The position numbers and the translations under genes are program-made. The notes under the pieces were generated by a model. The model was given only the letters and a program-made list of their open reading frames with translations, was not told where the DNA came from and ran no database searches. Source: Zoroaster sp. YZ-2022 (lineage: Eukaryota > Echinodermata > Asteroidea > Forcipulatida > Zoroasteridae). Taken from it: 64,000 nt of DNA. The stretch lies in contig CM055823.1 of the NCBI GenBank assembly GCA_029582265.1, positions 4,960,001 through 5,024,000 on the forward strand, read 5' to 3'. Of this stretch, positions 11,546-23,079 are shown piece after piece (positions within the stretch are counted from its first letter, which is position 1; each line of letters begins with the position of its first letter).

Positions 11546-11826
11546 TTGTCATGTCCAAGACCAGTCCCTGACTCTGCTTTCTGTACCTTTTTCTTTTGTA
11601 TAATCCTTCTTTCTGTACCTTTTTCTTTTGTATAATCCTTCTTTCTGTACCTTTTTCTTTTGTGTAATCCTGCTTTCTATACCTTTTTCTTTTGTGTTTA
11701 TTTCACACCTGACTAACTTCTGCTCACTCTTGTGTTCATGTATGAATGTATGTTTGTATTCTGTCTCATTTTGCCTTTGAAAAAGAACCTGCTAGGTTTG
11801 AAACATAAGGCCAAACTATTTGGCAT
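11546..11826 (+). repeat. Dispersed family 2 copy with 32-bp x ~4 array
   Basis: It begins near CAAGACCAGTCCCTGACTC, carries a tandem array of a 32-bp unit (TTTCTGTACCTTTTTCTTTT plus 12 bp) at about 11568-11695, then TTTCACACCTGACTAACTTC, and ends with the hairpin motif GAACCTGCTAGGTTTGAAAC. The same flanks occur at 28601-28790 and 59560-59715 without this array. Confidence 0.75.
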
Positions 11827-13026
11827 TTATACTACATGTCCATTAGGTTGGTAGGCCTAAGCAGTTTGAAACAGCTAATTTTCTGTTTATGAAATAAAAC
11901 AAGCTATAACTTGAATAGGTTGGTATTTGTAGATTTATATTATTTCTTATAAAACATTCAGATACTTGCATTATATCAAAACGATATACTGGTTTTAAAT
12001 GATAAATTCAAGTTTTTATTTATTCCCCAGCCCTAAAGACAATTAAGAATACGTTCTCACGACTCCCGTCCTAAACATAATTGGTGTGTTTGGTTTTTAA
12101 TATCACTTTAACCCAAATAAAAAAAAGAGGTCACGCAGTTCAAACAAACATCCCCACATCCTGACACAGTCACTAAGTCAAAATGTTTGCTTTGTTGTTG
12201 GTTGTGCTGTGAATTCGAGTTGCGTATTATCAGTAAATTAGACAGAAATGCGTCTTTCATCACCGGCCATTGGCAGCTACAGCAAACGTGTCATTGTATG
12301 TTATCGTATGGGTTGTCATGGCTTCAGTGATATGCAGTGTTGTGTCCGGGACAGCTTCTAGAAAATGAATCACTTCGATACATCATCAAATTCATTATTG
12401 TTCCGTCATGATTTACGTATTGTGTACTAGGTTGAAGGAAACAGGAGTGGCATACACTTACAATGAATACTATGGTCTGATGCAGACGGGTACACTTTGC
12501 GAGTCATAGCTATCTGATAGCTAGGTCCAAGACTGGAACTTGGCAATGCATTTTTCCCTTGGCAATTATATTTGAAAATCAGAATGTCTTTGGGAATTTT
12601 CAAATGGGCAACAAGGCCAAGATCAGTGCAAAGGAACAGTAGCCATGTTGGTCTCTTTGAATTGCAGAGCCTGATGGATACAGGAATTGTATAGCATTGC
12701 TTGGCACACGTGACAAGGAATTACGCCTAATGACATGATTCCATCCAATTCCTAAATAGATACACTGTGAAAACGTTTGGCAACATGGAGTTGGGTAAGG
12801 TTATTTCTCCCAGAATTGGTCAGTATTTACCACAACTGTTAACATATTTTGGCAAACAATTTCCCAACATATGGGCAATAGTAAACTAACTGTGTAACCT
12901 GTTGATATGTTGACCAGTGTTGGACCACATATCAACCGTGTTTGCCCAATATTTCTTACAGTGTACAGAAAATTAGGTGTTGCAAATTGCAACCTATTAA
13001 TGACATGAAGTATCAATCCAAAATCG
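11827..13026. other. Intergenic DNA, no gene seen
   Basis: No motif or repeat I can name. The minus ORF 12801-13133 (110 codons) runs into the family 2 fragment and is unsupported. Confidence 0.5.
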
Positions 13027-13120
13027 TAGTTGTTGGCCTTACGTTTCAAACGTAACATTTTGCCTTTGTGAAAGAACCTGCTACAGGTTCGAAACATAAG
13101 GCCAATAACTATTTTGCAAT
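13027..13120. repeat. Family 2 hairpin motif, inverted pair
   Basis: A complete family 2 end (TTGCCTTTGTGAAAGAACC through GGTTCGAAACATAAGGCC) lies at 13068-13118, preceded at 13031-13048 by an inverted copy of its last bases (GTTGGCCTTACGTTTC). The pair makes a small foldback. Confidence 0.6.
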
Positions 13121-13340
13121 GTTTAGATAACAAGAATATGCAAATATTTGATTCAGAGTGTTATTATTAAGGTCACTGGAAGAGTATGCCATTGCATAAC
13201 GTGCTAATGAGGTAATGCCTAAATGTATATAACTGAGAATCTGTCATAAGAAATGCTGAACGTATATCATTGGTACAGGCCTGCCATCCCTCCATTCACT
13301 TTATCAAGAGCGAGCTTTAAAATGAGTCAAAAGTATTATG

Positions 13341-13688
13341 AATGATGATTCCCACCCAGCTGTTGACTATTCCAAGTTTCTCCCTTCAGGGAAAAGACTC
13401 CAAAACTTTAGGGGTTCCAAGAGATTTACTGACAGTTTTTATCCTTCAGCTGTAAAGGCCTTTAATGTGCATCATTCCCGTTAAACTTTATATTTGTACT
13501 TTATTTTGACGTTTTACTGTCTTTATGTATATTTGTATATTCTTATATGTATATTTGTATATTCTTACATGTATATTTTTGTACCATATATTTTTTTGGT
13601 AATATTTTAGAGCTCTTGTGATCGCTCGATTTCCATTGTATATTTTTAACATTGGCTGAATAAATATCTATATCTATATCTATATCTA
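13341..13688 (+). mobile_element. LINE 3' end with RT C-terminal coding remnant
   Basis: Codons 13341-13484 read NDDSHPAVDYSKFLPSGKR, then a RFTDSFYPSAVKAFN block and a stop. The LPSGKR...SFYPSAV layout is that of the extreme C-terminus of many non-LTR reverse transcriptases. A 3' UTR follows, ending at 13661-13688 in a short ATATCT repeat, the kind of tail used by CR1/L2-type LINEs. The copy is strongly 5'-truncated. Confidence 0.7.
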
Positions 13689-14093
13689 TCAAATTTCCTA
13701 CATTGATGAATTGTTAAGGTAACAAAACAGGGGACCTTAGCAAATCTATTGTTTGCACTTTTATCATAATAGCGAGAACCCATTTTGATTATTTGCATAA
13801 ATAAATTTGCATATGTGTGTACATGTTTTACATATCAGTGAAGATAGCTTTATCAAATGACAGCTAGTACCATTTCATAATTATTTGCATTCGAATTATC
13901 AAATATAGGGGTGTGTTCATTCCAACGTGCCATTTCTGTCTTCAGATGACATGAAATTAATTTAATTGGAAATTATTTCACTAATTTTTACTAAAGCGAT
14001 AGTAGGGCCTATCTATGAAGAAATAAATATTTCACGGAATATTTAATACCATTACCAAGTTTTAAAAACATTGTTTGTCATTTTACTAAGTTA
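13689..14093. other. No recognisable feature
   Basis: AT-rich sequence without an ORF or repeat I recognise. Confidence 0.5.
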
Positions 14094-14483
14094 TAAGGTC
14101 AAACAAAAACTCTTCAGTTTCCGCTGGTCTCCGCCTCAGACCCGCGCGTCGGCATTTTTAGTCTATGAAACGATGTCCAATTGCAGCCCAAATTGCTGGA
14201 TCGATTGGAATTCTGCCGTGCTGTGTTTTAAACGACTTTTCACATAGGGGTATGAAACTTTAGCCGATTTGTGAGGCCTCTCTTAGCTACCATACTTTGT
14301 ATAATTATGGGAAATCTGGTCCCCGCGCATGTGCAAGTATCACGTATTTCCCTGTTGGCCAAAACAAACAAACAAACACCCCAACAAACAAAATAAAATA
14401 AGAAACAAAACAAAACAAAACGCGTCACCGCACCAATTTTTAAGCCGACCTCTGACCAGAAACCAGAGACGTGTTTGGTCTAA
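14094..14483 (+). mobile_element. Harbinger-like MITE (GGCC family)
   Basis: The element 14097-14480 is flanked by TAA at 14094-14096 and 14481-14483. It keeps the interior words of the family (GAAACGATGTCCAATTGCAG, CTGCCGTGCTGTGTTTTAAA, GTGAGGCCTCTCTTAGC) and has an A-rich AAACAAAC expansion near 14362-14420. Small overlapping ORFs in it are shadows. Confidence 0.85.
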
Positions 14484-15762
14484 TGGCTTTAACGGCAAAG
14501 TGGGCACGAAGGAAACTTCCAAGGTTTAGGTTCAGGGTTAGTTAGTCTCTATATGCACTTTGGATATTCCCCGTTGGCCAATGGCTTCAGATGGGGCTAC
14601 AACGTGTGGGTGTGGATGATTTGCCTGATAGCCCCCACAATGGTCCCACGGGCTACACACGTGTGAGGACAAGGAAGGCTTGTCTGCTGGCACCACAACG
14701 GCCCCATATGGACTAGTCGAGTACATTGTGCATACTTAATTATGTATCGGGCTAGGCAAAATGGTACTGACAGTTTCGCCGACTAAGACCAATAATTCAC
14801 GATGACCTAATTAACGCTGATGGCTTCAGAGAATTTCGATTTCATATTTTATATGTTTTTCTATTGGGACTAACATTGTGTCTTGACCTGGAATAGAGTT
14901 CTTTAGCTAGTACATTTCCTGATGACACATTATGTCATTAAGGAGTTGATGCTTTAACTAACTAAAACGAGACGCTCTAAATAAAATATTTCCTTAAAAG
15001 TACCTCTCAAATATGTATGTATATCAGGTGTTTGTGTGATGAGCTATCATCATTTCATATATAAAGTATACGAGAAACGGCAGCTGGCTTCCGGAGCGTC
15101 ATTAATGAAGCATGCTTACACCGTCTTAGGCACTCAGCCAACGGTCGTGAGATTATCTTTGGCTCACGGTGATATTGGATTCCTGCCCATGTCCAACGTG
15201 CCACATAATTCACACATTTCAAATACCTATACTTGATAGATCATGGATAGATTAAGCGTTGAGACAACCATGTGAATTTTGTTTCTACAAAACATATTTT
15301 CTATAGTAGACATTTAAAAAATGTTTTCCCCTGTTTTTTATCCCCTGAAAAAATTGCACAGCGATTGACGATGATCGAAACATACGGTCTTGAGTGTCAC
15401 TCGTGTCATTTGCGGCATTGCGCGTGAACACGCACTTGGTTTTGTTAGTACATGACCCTATGACCAGTCGGTTTAATGGAGATCAGTTGTCCAACACTAT
15501 ATAGTTGGTAATTTCCCAATTGTTCGATATCTTTGTTCCGGGATGCTAGTCAGAAAGCCAGGGATCTCATCCACGGACGAACCAACGCTGACATAACATT
15601 TATGCGTGTGGAGTGTTCAAACCAATAATCTACGGTTAAATAAAGTTTAAATTAACAAATTTAAAACATAGAAAATAACGTTTTTATTTCAATGACTGAA
15701 TGAACTTTTTTTAAATGCAAAATATAAGTTGATTTGATTTGATAGTACATTACATTTTTTTT
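14484..15762. other. Intergenic DNA, no gene seen
   Basis: Short ORFs (14538-14726 minus, 15036-15236 plus) have no motif. Confidence 0.5.
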
Positions 15763-16003
15763 CCTGGATCGATTGGAATTCTGCCGTGCTGTGCTTTAAA
15801 CAACTTTTTCACATAGGGGTATGAACGTTTGCCCGATTTGTGAGGTCTCTCTTAGCTACCATACTTTGTATATGGGAAATTTGGTCCCTGCGTATACAAT
15901 GTAGGCCTATTACGTATTTCCCTGTTGGCGGGGGTGGGGAAGCGAGTCACCGCACCAATTTTGAAGCCGACCGATAACCAGAAACCTGAGACATTTGTTG
16001 GCC
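15763..16003 (+). mobile_element. Harbinger-like MITE, 5'-truncated
   Basis: The family sequence begins at CTGGATCGATTGGAATTCTG and runs to the right end GGCC at 16000-16003. The left half, including its TIR, is missing. Confidence 0.8.
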
Positions 16004-17405
16004 CACCAAAGTTTTTTTTTTCATTTACTTCAAGAAAAAACTTCAATATGCACGTTCACTGTAACTACACAAGAGTTGCTAAACTAATTTCCCACTTACA
16101 TTCACACTTTCGTATAAAGTCATGATAAGAATTTATAACATGGGCCTATTAAAATCAACTCATTAAACACTGATGTACTTGAGCTAAAATGGGATCAACT
16201 GACACATGACACGAGCAATTTAATCACACAACACTTCAAACACCAATAACGTGCTCAAACGGTACTCAAATTGTTCATGGATTATTCAAGACTTGACTGG
16301 ACTACTTTCAGCTCGTTCTCCATGCTAAAGGCGCCACATGCAAACCCCAGCAAACATGAAACATGAAACAGCGTTGTCTTTCTAATAACAAGCAATAATG
16401 TCGATGTGAAACGGCCGTATATAATGAAGCATTGTTTAAAAGGCGCGAAATAAAAGAATATGCCTTCTGGTTCTCATTCGTAGCGACCGACATGCTAAGG
16501 TAGGCTCTATCATGGCTATATCTAACTAATTCCAAGTGAAAACAACGAACTCCGTTACACAGTGATAGCGTTCTCTTAGCCTTTTACCACCGATTTTTCG
16601 CTCTTTTGAACTGCACGCTATTTTGTCGCTAGCACCTAGACAGCTGTTTAATGAACAATTAAAATTAAATTGAAGACCAGAGATATGTTAAAAATGACGG
16701 GGTGATTTGATAATTGCTATTAGGGTGCACATCTTGTGTCGAATTAGTGCCGCTTTGGTAGTATGATGCTGACACGAGCCAGTGCCAATTGCGTCATTGA
16801 TAATGTTGTGTTTTTAACTAAAAGGAGCCGTTAGTGACAAAGACAGGATAGGTTGTCTGTACTGCATGAGGCTCAATCAGAAATCATTTAAACAAAACAT
16901 ACAACTAATAACCAATAGAAAAGAAGAGTTTCTAAACGACGCCATCTTGAACAAACCCATCAACCTAATGATCAGAAATAGCTTAGTTTAATCATTTCAT
17001 AGTACAGATTTCAAAATAATCATTCTCAGGTAAAAATGGCGTTAAGGGACTTCAACAGAAGCAGCCCGCGGTATCCTCTGTATTGATCGGAACGGTCATG
17101 CACGTGTAATACCCTATATAACCACCAGGAACTGAAAAAAGTCCAGGGGGTGATTTATTCAATAATGAAGTCAGAGCGGAGACAAGGATGGTGGGGGAAG
17201 ATAATCCACGTGTATTAAAATAAGAAAGGGAAAAAAGACATTTATGTTTGCTTTCAGTTATATGTTATCACAGAAATTTCTAAAACTCCAGTACTTTGCC
17301 TTCTGAATCCAATGTTGTTCATGTGATTATTCATTGACCTCACAATTCCTGGATCTCACAGTTCCTGGATCCGTCCTTTTCTTTGACCTGTTATTATTTG
17401 AGTGC
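16004..17405. other. Intergenic DNA, no gene seen
   Basis: No coding or repeat signal I can name. A duplicated CACAATTCCTGGATC / CACAGTTCCTGGATC pair lies near 17340-17371. Confidence 0.5.
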
Positions 17406-17840
17406 ATAATAATAATAATAATACAGAAGATTTATAATGCGCACATATCCACCAAGAAGTGCTCAAGGCGCTTTACAGTAAATAAGATAATCATACAATA
17501 GCATAACAATACAATAGCAAATGCAATATAATACTAAACAAGAGATAAAAAATGCATAAATGAATGTTAGTAGTCCTTACACATAAGATGAGTTTTTAAG
17601 TTTTTCTTGAAGGAGTAAACAGTTTGAGATTCACGAATGTACAGAGGTAAATCATTCCAAAGGCGTGGAGCCACAACTTCAAAAGATCTGTCACCCCAAG
17701 AATGTTTTGACTTTTTTTGCAGCCAGCATGTGCGTGCAGCGCGCATACATGAACCAATGAGTGACCTTCTTTCGCATCTGAATGAAGACGCCCTTCAGAA
17801 TGTGACGTCAATACAAGGTCTATTCGGGATTGCAAAAATA
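17406..17840 (-). mobile_element. LINE 3' end (CR1/L2-like), minus strand
   Basis: On the minus strand, codons ending at the stop 17567-17569 read GDRSFEVVAPRLWNDLPLYI, then RESQTVYSFKKNLKTHL. This GDRSF..APRLWN.LP...F...LKTHL layout is the C-terminal signature of CR1/L2-type reverse transcriptases. The 3' UTR ends with GCGCCTTGAGCACTTCTTGG, GTGCGCATTATAAAT and a TAA/TTA tail (17406-17422). Upstream of the GDRSF block the frame is broken. The copy at 47245-47526 is a close relative. Confidence 0.85.
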
Positions 17841-17876
17841 GGCCAACTCGGATATTTTTTTAAAGACACTACTTTT

Positions 17877-18230
17877 GGAATCTGAATCTGAATCTGAAAA
17901 TATAATTGATTAAATTATATTGATGGTTAAATTGATGATGATTTAAAATACCCCTTTAAATATTTATGGATGAGGTTTTATCATTTTAGTAGAATTGGGG
18001 TAATTTCAGAACTGATTATTCCACTTCATGAAACAAAAATTCTACCTTAAAATTAACACATGAGAATCAAGAGATATGTATCAAACCAACATGTAACTTA
18101 ATTAATTAATTTATCAACGAGAAAATAGCGAAAATGCATTGAAAATCTTTCTGTCTTCTCATGACAGAAATTAATTAGTTTTGCAAATTATTCCCCAATT
18201 TTACATAAAAGTTAGCACATGAGACATATA
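17877..18230. other. Intergenic; short GAATCT repeat
   Basis: Three and a half copies of a hexamer (TCTGAA) at 17877-17898, then AT-rich DNA without features. Confidence 0.5.
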
Positions 18231-18497
18231 TACTACTCAAAACAATTTAGGGAACACCGGATTTTTAACATCAAATAGGTTTGAAATGTTCCATGAACCG
18301 GGATTTTCATTTGCAACCCCCTCTCTCTTTCAGTAGTCATGTCATGAAATGTGTAATCACTACATGCATCCTTGATCATCTGTTTTCATTGTGCAGTTGT
18401 TTCTCATCAATTCTGTGAAACATTGTGTTTATCTGAAATAAATGATCTTGCTTTAACTGAGATTATTCCGGTGTTCCCTAAATTGTTTTGAGTAGTA
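18231..18497. mobile_element. Tc1/mariner-type MITE
   Basis: Perfect inverted repeats of about 29 bp (CTACTCAAAACAATTTAGGG at left, complement at right) enclose 263 bp without coding capacity. TA stands at both borders (18231-18232, 18496-18497), as expected for Tc1/mariner insertion. Confidence 0.85.
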
Positions 18498-20040
18498 TAT
18501 ACTTCATACCAAGTACGTTTTATGTATTAACTGATCAATTAGGTTTACGAATAGTGTGGGCTATAATATAAAATATAACACCTTATTAAATTTTAGCTAT
18601 AGTCATAACCTTAATCAGTATAAATAAACGGTTGTCTATAGTGTAAAAGCGATAGGCATCTGTAACTCCAAGGCTTGAATACACCACGGGTCTTCTTCCT
18701 CGCTATGTTCACCGAACCACACTCGCATCGATCTCAAATCACCCTGATTTCCTTTAATCGACGTCAACTGAGACAAATATTAGTGTTTAATTCATTTCAA
18801 TGCCATTATACACCTGCAAGGCACCTTAGGAGTAAACACGCACAGTCAAATATGTGTATTATTCGTGACTCAAACGTTGTTTTCTTGCATTGCACTCAAT
18901 TTTTTGTGAACATTATTTTGTGAATGAGATTAACAAACAATTGTTGTTGATTCAGAGATTTCTGAAGTACTGTTGAAAGACGAGGAGGCGTATTTGCTTG
19001 TTGAATAGGCCATTTTGGGAAAGGGATTGTGGAATAATACAGCCAGATTGAAGTTTAATGCCATATGGGGAAATACGCAAAACAATAAGTCAATAATGAA
19101 CTGTGTAAATAAATAGGAGAAACTAAAACCATGGTTTCAACTTTTCTGTTACATGTCGTTGCTGTTTGTTTGTTGGTTGTTTTTTATACCGGAAAGAATG
19201 TCGTATCCGACCGCCACTTTTTAAGGGTTTTTTGGAATTTTTTGCTACCTTCAACCAGTTAGAAAAATGATTCTATCGATATTTTGGGGTACAGAAAGCG
19301 AAAACTATCTTTAAAATCCACTTTTATGATGGTTTTCAGACTTTATTTCCCTTATAAAAAAATCCTCCCCTTCAGAAAATAGGATCCTATTATAGTTCCC
19401 ACTGCGCATGTACAATGACCGTGTTGGTCACATGGGGGACTTGACAAGATCAAACTGACATGACTGAGGAAGTCATCGTATACCAAAAATGCCTGATTTT
19501 TCATGAAATAAATATCCTGGAATAATTTGAAGTATATGTCCATCATCAACCATAATGTTCTCCACCTTACTAGGTAGGTAAGATTATTATTGGTTATATT
19601 GAATGAGAAAAAATGGCGGTTGGTTACGACATTCTACCCTTTATTTCTTAGAATAATTCACGTACCACTTACGAAAAGTCTATTACACATTATTGTCATC
19701 TAACGATGATTAAACCCTCGGGAAAACACTGCTGTAATTGTGTTGCTATAGCAACTAGTAATATTTGTTCTGGGTATTTCTGTCTATAAGTGAGCTTCCG
19801 GCGACTGGGCGCCGCGCAATACCAGATCAAACACAGTGACGTCAGACACGAAGTGCCTGGCTTATAGCCGCACTCGTACAGCAGTGCAGTTGATTCATTG
19901 CGTCATGCGTATTAAAAGTACTCGCGCGTTACGTCTGCGCTTCGAGAATTCGCATGTATATCATTGGCTAGTGAAGCACTAACTACGTCAAACGAATACA
20001 AACGCTTGACGCAGCTTTTATCATGAGCAGCCATGCTGTG
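18498..20040. other. Intergenic DNA, no gene seen
   Basis: Short ORFs only. A TGACGTCA palindrome at 19837-19844 lies in the more GC-rich stretch 19790-20040 just left of the P-type element. It could be a CRE site, but one chance occurrence is expected in a window this size. Confidence 0.45.
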
Positions 20041-20092
20041 TGCTACCAAAGATAGTAGAGCGCCGTAGGCGCGAAAGATGGAGAACTCGACC
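20041..20092 (+). repeat. Left TIR of the P-type element
   Basis: Inverted partner of 24025-24076. The core CGCCGTAGGCGCGAAAGATG is identical at both ends. Confidence 0.85.
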
Positions 20093-20121
20093 GATCTATG
20101 GAAATTACCCAGGATGCACAC

Positions 20122-20133
20122 GGCCGCCATTTC
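20122..20133 (-). promoter_or_regulatory. YY1-like site in the subterminal region
   Basis: The minus strand reads GAAATGGCGGCC, which fits the vertebrate YY1 core AANATGGCGGC. The same word occurs in the other subterminal region (near 23980). It sits 80 bp upstream of the THAP start codon, so it could act as an initiator or as part of the transposase binding site. The role is inferred. Confidence 0.35.
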
Positions 20134-20212
20134 AGCAAGCTGACTGTAGCTGTGTTGTCATTGGTCGCAAGTTTTCGCACTGTGAAACATACGTGGTTAA
20201 GGAAATATCGTT

Positions 20213-20301
20213 ATGTCTTCATTTTGCTCGGCCATTTGTTGCAAGAACAAGAAAAAATGCCCAGAATTATCCTTTTTTAGATTTCCAAAGAAGACAGAAA
20301 G
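20213..20301 (+). pseudogene. THAP transposase gene, exon 1
   Basis: The exon starts at the ATG at 20213 and reads MSSFCSAICCKNKKKCPELS followed by FFRFPKKTE, the first half of a THAP domain: the first zinc cysteine pair (Cys5 and Cys9 or Cys10) and the conserved FxFPK. It ends in AG at 20300-20301, followed by a GTAGGC donor. Length 89 bp, phase 2. THAP domains are C2CH zinc fingers that bind the transposon ends. Overlapping ORFs at 20040-20312 and 20098-20280 are in other frames. Confidence 0.8.
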
Positions 20302-21154
20302 GTAGGCGCTAAATATAATTATATTTTTCGACAGTAATATCATCGCATTTGCAGAGAAAACGTTGCCTTTTCTGAGGTCACAAAGTCGGTGCAGCTGTTC
20401 AAACCCAGTATCACTATGACTACTTATGAGGGACATTTTACTAAATAAAAAAAAAATGAACAAAGCATTCTATTTTTAATTTAAGCCTTTGGTGTCTGTA
20501 GAGCTTAGAATGAAGACAAACAAAATGAAGCAGCACACGATGTATACTGGTCATAGGTCAGGATTATCCTGATCTGAAATTATTTGAAGTGAAGTGACGT
20601 TGACGTTGTGGTGTAGGCCCGTTTTAAAACTAAAAGGGCTAACTTACTAACTTAGTTTTAGGGTAACTCACTGTTAGTTAGTTTAATAGTTGGGCCTATT
20701 CTCACATCATTCATACTTATCATATAGGCCTATCAATGAATGTATCATACATATCTGTAGTCTTACTCTTATTTACTGAATGTCTTCTGATTGCAGTGGG
20801 TGTAACTAACTTTTTTGTTTGCTAACATTGGTTAAATGTGTAGGCCAGTTTTGTGCCATATCAACAGGTGTTTATTCAAAAATGTCCAATTCTCAACAAA
20901 CAACATTTTTTCCTGTTGTTTGTATGGCTGATGTAATGTATTTTCAAAACTGCACGGAGCTTTGATGACTAGAGTACTAGCTGAAGTGCATGTGGAGCCT
21001 CCCCTAGCCTAGGGCAGGTCCAGCAAAATAGCCTCGAGTATGACTGATGACCCTAGTGTTTTAATACTTAAATTAGTGTAGGATAAATTATTCAACCTGT
21101 CACTCTAGGGTTATTACTGTAACAAGATTTTGTTCTTATTTGATTATACAATAG

Positions 21155-21420
21155 AAGCCAGCAGTGGGTTCAAAATACGCGGAGGAAAGATTTGATCAGA
21201 AGAACACCATGGTACCTCTACAATAACTGCCGACTCTGCTCAAACCACTTCGAGGAAAGTCAGTTCGTCAATAAAGACAAGAAGCGTTTAAAGTGGAATG
21301 CCATACCTACAATGTTTGATGTACCAAATCCTCCTAAACCTGTGGAATCTTCAAGAAGAAAGTTGAAACGGAAACGAACTCATACCTCACCGTCAGGCAC
21401 ATCTAACAAGCGCATCAAAG
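21155..21420 (+). pseudogene. THAP transposase gene, exon 2
   Basis: It begins after the acceptor ACAATAG and completes Arg30 with exon 1. The reading SQQWVQNTRRKDL, then CRLCSNHFEESQF and AIPTMFDVPNPP supplies the rest of the THAP domain: the conserved Trp, the Cys-x2-His pair in CSNH and the closing AxPTxF block. A lysine/arginine-rich linker follows (KLKRKRTHTS). The best donor is AAAG|GTGGGG at 21420/21421, phase 1, which joins in frame to exon 3. Confidence 0.8.
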
Positions 21421-21680
21421 GTGGGGAAAAAAAACCAAAAATCCAGACACGTCAACCCTATCCAAATAGGCTATTCATGGAGGCCTATAAGAGGGTTTTT
21501 TAACACTATCATAAGTAATCCTGTTGAGAAATTAGTTACCAAAATGTTTATAAAATTTTCTGTTTATAAACAACTATTAATGACACCCACAGAATGTTTG
21601 TTGAAAATAAATTAGAGATGGATTATTAAATCAATATTTGTTTTTTAATACTCCTCATATTTTAACATCTTTTTTTACAG

Positions 21681-22110
21681 CTTCCCCATGCCCAGTGGAA
21701 CATGACCACACATACAGTGCCAAGGAGTCAACACAAGACAACAAACATGACCAGCAAAGAGCTAAACACAAAATGAGTAAAACTCTCAAGAAAGAGCGCG
21801 TCAGGGCTTGCAGATTAAAGAAAAAAGTAAGCAATCTACAAACAGCCATGACCAGCATGACATCGGGTAAACAGACCATTGGACAGCTCATTGATGGTAC
21901 AAGAAAATATTTGCACGAACCAGCTCTGTCATTCTTTGCATCCCAGCTACGTAACTCATCTCAAAGAACTAAGTCAAGAGGAAGAAGGTGGTCTTACACA
22001 GACAAAGTGATTGCTCTCTCCCTCTATCATCAAGGTCCAAAAGCGTATCAGTTTTGTAGCAGAATTTTCACTTTACCGTCTGTTTCATCCCTGAGAAAGT
22101 GGCTTCATAA
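21681..22110 (+). pseudogene. P-type transposase, exon 3 part 1
   Basis: The acceptor is TTTTTTACAG at 21671-21680. The reading opens ASPCPVEHDHTYSAKE, passes a lysine-rich coiled-coil-like helix (KERVRACRLKKKVSNLQTAM, a probable dimerisation segment) and reaches RGRRWSYTDKVIALSLYHQG followed by PKAYQF and LPSVSSLRKWLH. That block is the conserved P-element/THAP9 region between coiled coil and RNase-H fold. Codon phase continues correctly from exons 1 and 2. The exon is cut after codon TGG CTT CA by a MITE, and its own continuation is at 22907. Confidence 0.85.
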
Positions 22111-22903
22111 GGCCAAAAAAAAAAAGATGTTGAGTTGCCCTCCACCGACCGACCCAAAAGTGCTGAAATCTCGGGTCGGGTTTTTTTTTTTTTTTTTTTT
22201 TTCCCTTGTCATTCATAGGCCTATTTATTAATGAAACTTACCAATTTTCTTTGTATAAAACATAATATGTTTGATTTGTGAAATTTTCCACTTTTTTTAC
22301 CGGTAAATTTACCGGTACCCAAGACTCAATCTACATGTTTTCAAATCGAATGGCCCCGGTCCTCACATGGTGCACTGCCTTCGCACACACTGTGTGCCAA
22401 CGATTGCGACTCAAATCTACACGTTTTCCAATCGAATGGCCCCTCACATGTTTTCCACTGGCTTCGCGCACTGTTTTGTATGTCAATGATTGCGACTCAA
22501 TCTACACGTTTTCAAATCAAATGGCCCTTACACGTTGTGCACTGGCTCCCCGCACTGTACGTACGTGTCAACGATTGCGACTCAATCTACACGTTTTCAA
22601 ATCGAATGGCCACTCACATGTTGCATGTTGAGCATTGCATGCAATATGGATGAATTTGCTGTGTCAATCACAGCGAAAAGTACAACAAAAATGCTTGGGA
22701 TACTTTTATTCTGAAGCAAAATTCCTTGCTGATAGGTATACAAATGAAAAACATGGTATGTGGTTTCAGTTCCAATGCATTTCAATCTTAAAATGACAGT
22801 CAAGGAGAAAAAAAATAATAATAAAAAAAAAAAAATCCCGACCGACCGACCCCTTCAAATATTTTCACTGGAGGGCAACTCAACAAATATTTTTTTTTTG
22901 GCC
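22111..22903. mobile_element. Harbinger-like MITE inside the transposase exon
   Basis: Both ends read GGCCAAAAAAAAAA, then a TGTTGAGTTGCCCTCCA block, as inverted repeats of about 34 bp. TAA is duplicated on both sides (22108-22110 and 22904-22906). The interior has poly-T and poly-A stretches next to GACCGACCGACC words and a tandem repeat of about 80 bp (22321-22630, unit containing CTACACGTTTTCAAATCGAA). Termini differ from the 10681 family beyond GGCCAAAA, so it is a second family of the same general type. Confidence 0.88.
22321..22630 (+). repeat. Tandem repeat of ~80 bp, ~3.7 units, inside the MITE
   Basis: CTACACGTTTTCAAATCGAA and GATTGCGACTCAAT recur four and three times at spacings near 80-90 bp. 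The three overlapping ORFs here owe their length to this periodicity. Confidence 0.75.
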
Positions 22904-23079
22904 TAATGTTGAAATCCAACCTGGCTTCTCTGAAAACATTCTAGATGTAATGAAGCACAAAGTATCCACAATGAATGAAAGGGATAGATATTGTGTTGTC
23001 ACTTTTGACGAGATGAGTATACGTGCTGGACTGACATATGACATTTCAACAGATAAAACAGAGGGGTTTGAAGATTTCG
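22904..23079 (+). pseudogene. P-type transposase, exon 3 part 2
   Basis: Directly after the MITE and its TAA, the frame reads NVEIQPGFSENILDVMKHKV, then STMNERDRYCVVTFDEMSIR and a DKTEGFEDFG end. PGF...VLD, FDEMSI and KxEGFEDxG are hallmark P-element/THAP9 blocks, and the Asp of FDEMSI is expected to be the first catalytic carboxylate. Joined to part 1 without MITE and with a single TAA, the codon AAT falls in frame (22109-22110 plus 22907). A GTAAAT donor follows at 23080. No next exon is recognised, so the remaining catalytic region seems lost. Confidence 0.85.

Noticed and set aside
19837..19844. CRE palindrome TGACGTCA, also near 10288, 17802 and 27868
   Set aside because: About one is expected by chance in 64 kb; a few more without an adjacent gene is weak evidence.
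20040..20312. 90-codon ORF at the start of the P-type element
   Set aside because: Wrong frame for the THAP exon; its first part is translated TIR sequence.
21638..21680. Methionine-started extension upstream of P-type exon 3
   Set aside because: The frame is open there, but the TTTTTTACAG acceptor at 21671-21680 and the phase match with exon 2 make this intron.
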